Below are positions 1 to 4,839 of a stretch of DNA of 5,977 bases, piece after piece. The notes beneath the pieces were generated by a model. That model did no database searches, had not been told where the DNA came from, and saw nothing but the letters and a program-made list of their open reading frames with translations. The stretch comes from an uncultured bacterium. Lineage in GTDB: Bacteria; Planctomycetota; UBA1135; UBA2386. A program made the position numbers and the translations under genes. The first letter of the stretch is position 1; every line of letters starts with the position of its first letter. The DNA lies in NCBI GenBank assembly GCA_938003515.1, contig CALKYL010000298.1, positions 1-5,977 of the forward strand, given 5' to 3'.

Positions 1-60
1 CCGGACCGGCGGCGGCACCGGCGGCCGGACCGGCGGCGGCACCGACGGCCGGACCGGCGG
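1..60 (+). repeat. 24-bp tandem repeat, about 2.5 copies, inside the hydrolase gene
   Basis: Copies lie at 1-24, 25-48 and 49-60 (partial). Each begins ccggaccggcgg. The two full copies differ at a single base (g at 21, a at 45). The unit is a multiple of three and is translated in frame as the 8-residue peptides GPAAAPAA and GPAAAPTA, then GPAA before the folded domain starts. The array runs off the left edge, so the true copy number is unknown. It probably encodes a flexible linker between an export signal or anchor and the catalytic domain. Confidence 0.85.
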
Positions 61-1199
61 CCGAGTTCCGCGGCGCGTGGGTCGCGACCGTCGACAACAT
101 CGACTTCCCGTCGCGGCCCGGCCTGTCCTCGCCCGAGCTGCGGCGCGAGCTCGACGACATCGTCGCGCGCGCGGTGGAGCTCAAGCTCAACGCGCTCGTG
201 TTCCAGGTGCGGCCGGCGGCCGACGCGCTCTACCCGTCGCCGCTCGAGCCGTGGTCCGAGTGGCTGACCGGCGAACAGGGCAGGGCGCCCGATTCGGGCT
301 TCGACCCGCTCGCGCACGTCATCGAGCGCTGCCACGCCGAAGGCCTGCAGCTGCACGCGTGGTTCAACCCGTTCCGGTGCTGGCATCCCGCGGCGAAGGG
401 CGAACCGCACGCGAGCCACGTGACCCGGAGGGCGCCGCAGCTGTGCGTCGACTACGGTCCGTATCGCTGGATGGACCCCGGCGATCCGATCGCGGCGAAG
501 TGGTCGCTCGCGGTGATCCAGGACGTCGTGCGCCGCTACGACGTCGACGGCGTGCACATCGACGACTACTTCTACCCCTACCCCGAGGACAAACGGCCGT
601 TCCCGGACGACCGCAGCTACGGGGCGTATCGCCGGGGCGGCGGGAGCCTCGCGCGCGACGACTGGCGCCGTCAGAACATCGACCGCTTCGTGCAGCGCAT
701 GTACGAGCTGGTGCACGCGGAGAAGCCGTGGGTCATGGTCGGCATCAGCCCGTTCGGCATCGCGCGGCCGGGCGTGCCGCCCGGCATCCGGGCCGGCGTC
801 GACCAGTACGCCGAGCTCTACGCCGACGTGCCGAAGTGGCTCGCCGAGGGATGGCTCGACTACCTCGCGCCGCAGCTCTACTGGCCGATCGACCAGCAGG
901 CGCAGAGCTTCCCGAAGCTGCTCGCCTACTGGCACTCCGTCAACCCGCGGGGCCGCGCGATCTGGTTCGGCCTGCTGACCGGCCGCTGCCTCGCGGCCGA
1001 GGCGCCGGCGCGGCCCGACGAGCTCGCGCAGCAGATCGAGCTGGTGCGCGCCGCCGACGGCGCGATGCCGGGCCACGTGCACTTCTCGTTCCGCGCGCTG
1101 CGCGCCGACGACGCGCTCGCGCGCAACGCGCTGCGCACCCGGGTGTACGAAGAGCGCGTGCCGGTGCCGACGCTGCCCTGGCTCGGCGAACGCCGCTAG
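1..1199 (+). CDS. GHL10-type family 10-like glycosyl hydrolase (DUF187, YngK/DigH-like), 5' partial
   Basis: The reading frame is open from base 3 to the TAG at 1197-1199 and gives 398 residues; the start lies left of the window. An Ala/Pro/Gly linker (3-62) is followed by an apparently complete GHL10 domain. It opens with EFRGAWVATVDNIDFPSR (from 63), then NALVFQVRPAADALYPSPLE, a substrate-cleft segment LHAWFNPFR, and DVDGVHIDDYFYPYP (543-584), whose acidic residues are the likely catalytic or substrate-binding ones. VMVGISPFGI, YLAPQLYWPI and GRAIWFGL come later, in the order usual for the family. Characterised relatives include E. coli DigH (YddW), a lipoprotein that cleaves peptidoglycan glycan strands lacking stem peptides. 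An envelope-located glycosidase is therefore the best guess, but the substrate cannot be read from the sequence. The missing N-terminus probably carries the export signal. Internal ATGs such as 174 cut into the conserved domain and are not credible starts. A terminator follows 55 nt downstream, so this is the last gene of its transcript. Confidence 0.93.
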   Translation, partial: GPAAAPAAGPAAAPTAGPAAEFRGAWVATVDNIDFPSRPGLSSPELRRELDDIVARAVELKLNALVFQVRPAADALYPSPLEPWSEWLTGEQGRAPDSGFDPLAHVIERCHAEGLQLHAWFNPFRCWHPAAKGEPHASHVTRRAPQLCVDYGPYRWMDPGDPIAAKWSLAVIQDVVRRYDVDGVHIDDYFYPYPEDKRPFPDDRSYGAYRRGGGSLARDDWRRQNIDRFVQRMYELVHAEKPWVMVGISPFGIARPGVPPGIRAGVDQYAELYADVPKWLAEGWLDYLAPQLYWPIDQQAQSFPKLLAYWHSVNPRGRAIWFGLLTGRCLAAEAPARPDELAQQIELVRAADGAMPGHVHFSFRALRADDALARNALRTRVYEERVPVPTLPWLGERR

Positions 1200-1254
1200 G
1201 TCCCGCCCGGCCGCGCGGCGCCCGGCCGCCGATGGCGCCGGCCGTGCGGCGAAG

Positions 1255-1281
1255 GGCGCGGCGCCCCGCGCCGTTTTCGTT
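1255..1281 (+). terminator. Intrinsic terminator after the glycosyl hydrolase gene
   Basis: A perfect 7-bp all-GC stem (ggcgcgg at 1255-1261, ccgcgcc at 1266-1272) closes a 4-nt loop (cgcc). It is followed by gttttcgtt, the most T-rich run in this otherwise GC-rich stretch. The hairpin sits 55 nt after the hydrolase stop and before the PilZ gene, so it separates two + strand units. The T tract is short and interrupted, so termination may be incomplete. The rest of 1200-1305 holds only GC-rich palindromic runs and no ORF I can support. Confidence 0.65.
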
Positions 1282-1305
1282 CCATGCCGGCGGGCCGGCC
1301 GGCCG

Positions 1306-2076
1306 ATGCGACCGGCAGCGCGGCCCGACCGGCGCTGCGCGCATCGACCCGTGGACGCCCAGCACCGACGACACTACCGGAGCACGCCCGAGTCCTGGCG
1401 GGACCTCGAAGTCGTGGTCCGCTGCGGCGGGGCGGCGCACGCCGTCGAGCTCGTCGACGTCTCGGGTGGCGGCATGTGCGTTGGGTTCGCCCAGGGCGCG
1501 GCACCTGCGCCCGACCTCGGCGACATCGTCGAGGTCGAGATCCGCGCCGAGGGGCTGTGCGCGCCGCTGCCGGCGGCCACCGCGGTGGTGCGCGTCGAGC
1601 GCGACGCCGGCTGGCTGGTGCTGGGCCTCTGCTTCCTCGACTGGATGGGGCTCGTCGCCGGCCTGCCGAAGCCGCTCGCGGCCGTGTTCAACCTGCGCCG
1701 CGATCCGCGGCTGCCGATGGACCCCGCGCGGCCGGTCGCGATCGCGCTGCGCGGCGCCGACGGCGCCTTCGACCTCGAGGGCGTGCTGCTCGATCTGTCG
1801 GCCGGCGGCGCCTCGGTCGCCGTCGACCTCGCGGCGCAGTGCCACCTCCGGCGCGTCGACGACGTCGTGGTGCGTTTCGAGCTGCCGGGCGTCGACCGCA
1901 CCTTCACGCTGCAGGCTGTGATCCGGCACCGCTCGTGGTGCGGCGAGGCGCTCCGCCTCGGCCTGTGCTTCGACACCGACGCCAGCGCCGACGTCGCGCT
2001 GCAGGTCGCTTCGGTCCAGAGCTACGTGGAACGCCGGCTCGACCAGACGCTGCAGCAGATCGCCGACGGTCCCTAG
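1306..2076 (+). CDS. Tandem PilZ-domain protein, predicted c-di-GMP receptor
   Basis: The protein has 256 residues from ATG 1306. Two PilZ domains lie in series with no other domain. Domain 1 (about 20-115) has RRHYR at 21-25 (RxxxR) and DVSGGG at 51-56 (DxSxxG), and closes with WLVLGLCF. Domain 2 (about 128-245) has RRDPR at 131-135 and DLSAGG at 163-168, and closes with LRLGLCFD. A C-terminal helix (QSYVERRLDQTLQQ) is typical of PilZ folds. RxxxR and DxSxxG are the known c-di-GMP-contacting motifs, and all key residues are present in both domains, so both could bind. No signal peptide or membrane segment is seen; a cytoplasmic receptor that passes the signal on by protein contact is inferred. 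The start is uncertain: GTG 1351 (giving MDAQHRRHYR) removes 15 low-complexity residues and starts just before the first domain. Neither start has a clear Shine-Dalgarno. The gene faces ribD, 46 bp from its stop. The process controlled (motility, exopolysaccharide or other) is not indicated. Confidence 0.88.
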   Translation: MRPAARPDRRCAHRPVDAQHRRHYRSTPESWRDLEVVVRCGGAAHAVELVDVSGGGMCVGFAQGAAPAPDLGDIVEVEIRAEGLCAPLPAATAVVRVERDAGWLVLGLCFLDWMGLVAGLPKPLAAVFNLRRDPRLPMDPARPVAIALRGADGAFDLEGVLLDLSAGGASVAVDLAAQCHLRRVDDVVVRFELPGVDRTFTLQAVIRHRSWCGEALRLGLCFDTDASADVALQVASVQSYVERRLDQTLQQIADGP

Positions 2077-2081
2077 CGTCG

Positions 2082-2096
2082 CGCCGGCAGCCGGCG
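2082..2096. terminator. Short hairpin between convergent genes, possible bidirectional terminator
   Basis: Inverted repeat cgccgg / ccggcg with a 3-nt loop (cag) lies in the 46-bp gap between the PilZ stop (2076) and the ribD stop (2123). The arms are perfect, and the position suits shared termination of the two convergent genes. There is no T tract on either side, so it may only be an RNA-end-stabilising stem or chance in a GC-rich background. Confidence 0.35.
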
Positions 2097-2122
2097 GTCG
2101 CGAAGGGCGGTGGAGGTCCCGG

Positions 2123-3235
2123 CTAGACGAAGCCCCGGATCGCGAGGTCGTCGCCGCACGGCTCCCACTGCACCGAGCGCAGCTGCCACGCCTCGGCCAT
2201 CCACGGCCGCCCCTCCCCCGCGACCGGCGTCGGCGACTGGCTGCCGCCGATGATCTTCGGCGCGACGAACGCCAGCACCTGGTCGACGCAGTTCCACGCG
2301 AACATCTGCGCGACGAGTCCGCCGCCGCCCTCGACGAGCACGCGCCGCAGGCCGCGGCGACGCAGCTCCTGGAACGCGCGCCGCAGGTGCAGCCGCCGCG
2401 GGCCCTCGGCGGTCGGCAGGTGCAGGACGACCACGCCCAGGTCCTGCAGGTGGCCGGTGCGCCGGGGGTCGACGTCCTCGCTCGCGAGCAGCCACGTCGG
2501 CGCCTCGCGCGCCGTGCGCACGAGGTTGCTGTCGTCGTCGATCTCGGCCAGCGGGTCGATGACGATGCGCACCGGCTGCTTGCCTTCGACGTGGCGCACC
2601 GTCAGCTCGGGATCGTCGATCTGCGCCGTGCGGAAGCCGACCATCACGCCGTCGCAGCGCGCGCGCAGCTCGTGCGTCCTGCGACGGGCCTCGGGGCCGC
2701 TGATCCAGCGCGCCTCGCCGGTCGGTGCGGCGGTCTTGCCGTCGAGGGTCATCGCCCACTTGCACAGCATCCACGGCCGGTCGAGCTTCAGGCCCTGGCG
2801 GAACGTCGCGTACAGCTCGTCGCAGCGCGACGCGAGCACGCCGTCGAGCACGTCGACGCCGGCGTCCTCGAGCAGCGCGATGCCCTGCCGCCGGTGGCGC
2901 GGATCCGGGTCGACCGCGCCGACGACGACGCGCCGGATCCCGGCCTCGAGCAGCGCCTGCGCGCACGGCGCGGTCTTCTTGCCGTCGACGCCCTTCTCGG
3001 TCGAGCACGGCTCGAGGGTGACGACCGCGGTGTCGGGCCGGCGGCCCGCGGCCCGCGCCTCCTCGAGCGCCATCGCCTCGGCGTGGCGGCCGCCGAAGAA
3101 CTCGTGCCAGCCGCGGCCGACGACCTCGCCGTCCTGCAGCAACAGGCACCCGACCGGCGGGTTCGGCTCGACCTCGAACCGGCCCCGCTCCGCGAGCCGA
3201 AGCGCGTCGCGCATCAGCTGCTCGTCGCTGCTCAC
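2123..3235 (-). CDS. ribD: Bifunctional riboflavin biosynthesis protein RibD (deaminase/reductase)
   Basis: The protein has 370 residues, the normal full length for RibD (E. coli 367). It converts the GTP-derived 2,5-diamino-6-ribosylamino-pyrimidinone phosphate by deamination and then NADPH-dependent reduction of the ribose, in the cytosol. The N-terminal deaminase (about 1-145) has PNPPVGC at 24-30, the zinc/catalytic HAE at 51-53, and EPC with C77 and a second cysteine C91. The reductase (about 153-370) has CKWAMTLDGK at 158-167, RWISGPEAR, DDPELTVR, VEGGGGL at about 301-307 and APKIIGG. The C77-C91 spacing is 14, against 9 in E. coli (C75 to C84), so the zinc loop carries about five extra residues. 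The GTG start at 3235 overlaps the miaB stop as GTGA, with a weak GAGG 10 nt upstream (3246-3249); ATG at 3214 (residue 8) is the alternative start. No other riboflavin gene is adjacent, and no FMN riboswitch was seen near this start. Confidence 0.95.
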   Translation of the reverse strand: MSSDEQLMRDALRLAERGRFEVEPNPPVGCLLLQDGEVVGRGWHEFFGGRHAEAMALEEARAAGRRPDTAVVTLEPCSTEKGVDGKKTAPCAQALLEAGIRRVVVGAVDPDPRHRRQGIALLEDAGVDVLDGVLASRCDELYATFRQGLKLDRPWMLCKWAMTLDGKTAAPTGEARWISGPEARRRTHELRARCDGVMVGFRTAQIDDPELTVRHVEGKQPVRIVIDPLAEIDDDSNLVRTAREAPTWLLASEDVDPRRTGHLQDLGVVVLHLPTAEGPRRLHLRRAFQELRRRGLRRVLVEGGGGLVAQMFAWNCVDQVLAFVAPKIIGGSQSPTPVAGEGRPWMAEAWQLRSVQWEPCGDDLAIRGFV

Positions 3236-4662
3236 GGCCGGCCGGCCTCGACCGGATCGGACGCGGACGCCTCGGCGGCGTCGTGGGCGAGCAGGTCGCC
3301 GACGCACGAGTGCGCCAGCGCCGTGGTCACGCGCACCGGCACGTACTGGCCGATCAGCTCGCGGTCGTCGCTCGCGAAGTGCACCAGCCGGTGCTGGTCG
3401 GTGCGGCCGCTGAGGCGGCCGGCGACCTTGCTGTCGCCCTCGACCAGGACCTCGACGGTGCGGCCGACGAGCGCGCGGTTCTTCGCCGCCGACAGCTCCT
3501 CCTGCACGGCGAGCAGATCGCGGTTGCGTCGCTCCTTCTCGGCGTCCGGCACGTCGTCGTACAGCTCGGCCGAGCGGGTGCCGGGCCGCGGCGAGTACTT
3601 GAACACGTAGCTCTGCGCGAACGCGACCCGCCGCACGAACGCGGCGGTGGCGTCGAAGTCCGCCGCCGTCTCGCCCGGGTAGCCGACGATGAAGTCGCTG
3701 TGCAGCTCGACGTCGGGCGCCTTCGCCCACAGCTGCTCGACGCGCCGCAGGTAGCGCTCCACGGTGTAGCCGCGGCGCATCGCCTTGAGCACCGCGTTGC
3801 TGCCGGACTGCGCCGGCAGGTGCAGGTAGCGCGCGAGCTTCGGCAGCTCCGCGATCGCGTCGATCAGGTCCGGACCGAGGAAGTTGGGGTGCGAGGTGAT
3901 GAACGCGAGGCGTCGCAGGGACGGGATGTCGTGCAGCGCGCGCAGGAGCCGCGCGAGCGTCGCGTCCTGGCCCTTGAGGTCGCGGCCGTAGGCGTTGACC
4001 GTCTGGCCGAGCAAGGTGATCTCGGTGACCCCGTCGTCGCACAGGCGCTGCGCCTCGTCGACGAGGTCGGCGATCGGTCGGGACACCTCGTCCCCGCGCG
4101 TCGTCGGGACGATGCAGTAGCTGCACGGCATGTTGCAGCCGCGCATGATCGAGAGGTAGGCCTGCGACCGGTGCGGGCGCACGCGCACGTCGCGCCGGAT
4201 CCCGTCGCCGCTCGCGCCCTGGTCGACGCGCAGCACGCCGGCGCCGGCGACGTCGCGCTTGTGGCGCGCCGGCGCCGCGGCCTGCTGCAGCGCGGCGTTG
4301 CGGCGGCGCGCGGCGTCGACCGTGTCGTCGATGTCGCCGAAGGCCGACGGCCCGACCACGAGGTCGACGTGGGGCATGCGCGCGAGCAGGTAGCGCTTGT
4401 GCTCCTGGGCCATGCAGCCGAGCACGCCGACGACGAGCCCCGGCTCCTGCCGCTTGCGCTGCCGCAGCTTGCCGAGCTTGGACCAGACCCGGTCCTCGGC
4501 GTGCTGCCGCACCGAGCACGTGTTGATCAGGACGACGTCCGCCTGGGCTTCGCCCGCCGCGGCCTCGTAGCCGCGCTGGCGCAGCTTCGACTCGACGAGC
4601 TCGCTGTCGAGCTTGTTCATCTGGCAGCCGTAGCTGGTCAGGTGGTACTTCGGCGCGGTCAT
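3232..4662 (-). CDS. miaB: tRNA-2-methylthio-N6-dimethylallyladenosine synthase MiaB
   Basis: The protein has 476 residues, close to E. coli MiaB (474). It is a radical-SAM methylthiotransferase that adds a methylthio group to i6A37 of tRNAs reading UNN codons. The N-terminal UPF0004 domain has YGCQMN (C13), NTCSVR (C49) and GCMAQ (C83), the ligands of the auxiliary [4Fe-4S] cluster. The radical-SAM motif is GCNMPCSYC (C176, C180, C183), followed by IVPTTRG, ITLLGQTVNAYGRDL, ITSHPNF and HLPAQSGSNAVLKAMRRGYT. A C-terminal TRAM domain (about 400-460) includes GRTDQHRLVHF, which points to MiaB rather than RimO or MtaB. The linker before the SAM motif is about 19 residues longer than in E. coli (C157), with an Ala/Arg-rich stretch at about 117-165. 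The start is well fixed: an in-frame TAG lies 18 nt upstream (4680-4678) with no ATG, GTG or TTG between. No Shine-Dalgarno is visible. It is first in an operon with ribD (4-nt overlap). miaA is not in the window. Confidence 0.97.
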   Translation of the reverse strand: MTAPKYHLTSYGCQMNKLDSELVESKLRQRGYEAAAGEAQADVVLINTCSVRQHAEDRVWSKLGKLRQRKRQEPGLVVGVLGCMAQEHKRYLLARMPHVDLVVGPSAFGDIDDTVDAARRRNAALQQAAAPARHKRDVAGAGVLRVDQGASGDGIRRDVRVRPHRSQAYLSIMRGCNMPCSYCIVPTTRGDEVSRPIADLVDEAQRLCDDGVTEITLLGQTVNAYGRDLKGQDATLARLLRALHDIPSLRRLAFITSHPNFLGPDLIDAIAELPKLARYLHLPAQSGSNAVLKAMRRGYTVERYLRRVEQLWAKAPDVELHSDFIVGYPGETAADFDATAAFVRRVAFAQSYVFKYSPRPGTRSAELYDDVPDAEKERRNRDLLAVQEELSAAKNRALVGRTVEVLVEGDSKVAGRLSGRTDQHRLVHFASDDRELIGQYVPVRVTTALAHSCVGDLLAHDAAEASASDPVEAGRP

Positions 4663-4674
4663 GGCGGGCGCGGG

Positions 4675-4702
4675 ATTCTACGGACTCGGCGTGCAATGCC
4701 CA
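4675..4702 (-). promoter_or_regulatory. Possible sigma70-like promoter of miaB-ribD
   Basis: On the - strand, TAGAAT (4680-4675) matches TATAAT at five of six bases. It is preceded after 16 nt by TGGGCA (4702-4697), which matches TTGACA at four of six. The -10 box is the most AT-rich spot in the divergent region. It ends 12 nt before the miaB ATG, so transcription would start only a few bases ahead of the start codon. That fits the absence of a Shine-Dalgarno there. The -35 match is weak, so this is a suggestion. Confidence 0.35.
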
Positions 4703-4730
4703 GGACGATGCGGCGCGCGGCGCCCGGCAC

Positions 4731-4804
4731 GATCCGGACGTGTCCAGATGGGGCGAGCCGGATCCGGACGATCCAGATGCTGGCGACCCGGATCCGGGCG
4801 ATCC
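4731..4804. repeat. Degenerate 30-bp tandem repeat with GGATCC palindromes in the divergent intergenic region
   Basis: Three units start with gatccgg at 4731, 4761 and 4791. Units 1 and 2 are nearly identical if two single-base shifts are allowed: gatccggacg, then tccagatg (4743 and 4772), then ggcga and ccg. Unit 3 keeps only its first half. Each unit starts with a pair of gatcc-like elements about 9 bp apart (gatccggacgatcc at 4761, gatccgggcgatcc at 4791, a degenerate version at 4731). The junctions form the palindromes ccggatccgg (4758-4767) and cccggatccggg (4787-4798). The array lies between the divergent miaB and SDR genes, where an operator would lie. It could equally be a decayed minisatellite. 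No protein can be supported here. Confidence 0.6.
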
Positions 4805-4839
4805 GGCGCCGTCGCTCTCCGCCGCCGCGGCGCCGACGT

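Noticed and set aside
1284..1305. ATG 1284 and the GGCCGGCC-type palindromes as a start or regulatory site for the PilZ gene
   Set aside because: ATG 1284 is in a different frame from the PilZ domains, and such GC palindromes are common background at this composition.
77..1921. A 614-residue + strand open frame spanning the hydrolase and the PilZ gene
   Set aside because: It is an Arg/Ala/Pro-rich translation with no domain and lies out of frame with two clearly conserved proteins. Long empty frames are expected at this GC content.
3236..3300. An FMN riboswitch ahead of ribD
   Set aside because: The bases upstream of ribD are miaB coding sequence and ribD overlaps the miaB stop. I saw none of the conserved RFN-element segments.
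2123..4696. An apparent 857-residue fusion reading through the ribD frame into the miaB region
   Set aside because: Only its last 370 residues are RibD. The part before that is the wrong frame over miaB, which has its own well-conserved frame and stop. The lack of an intervening stop is a GC effect.
4731..4804. The 30-bp period considered as a CRISPR array
   Set aside because: The units abut directly with no unique spacers, there are only three degenerate copies, and no cas gene is nearby.
4663..4839. A DPD/GDP-rich peptide readable on the + strand through the repeats, as a small gene or SDR extension
   Set aside because: It has no start codon in that frame and no ribosome site, and it is not in frame with the SDR. 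The SDR start is fixed better by its Tat signal.
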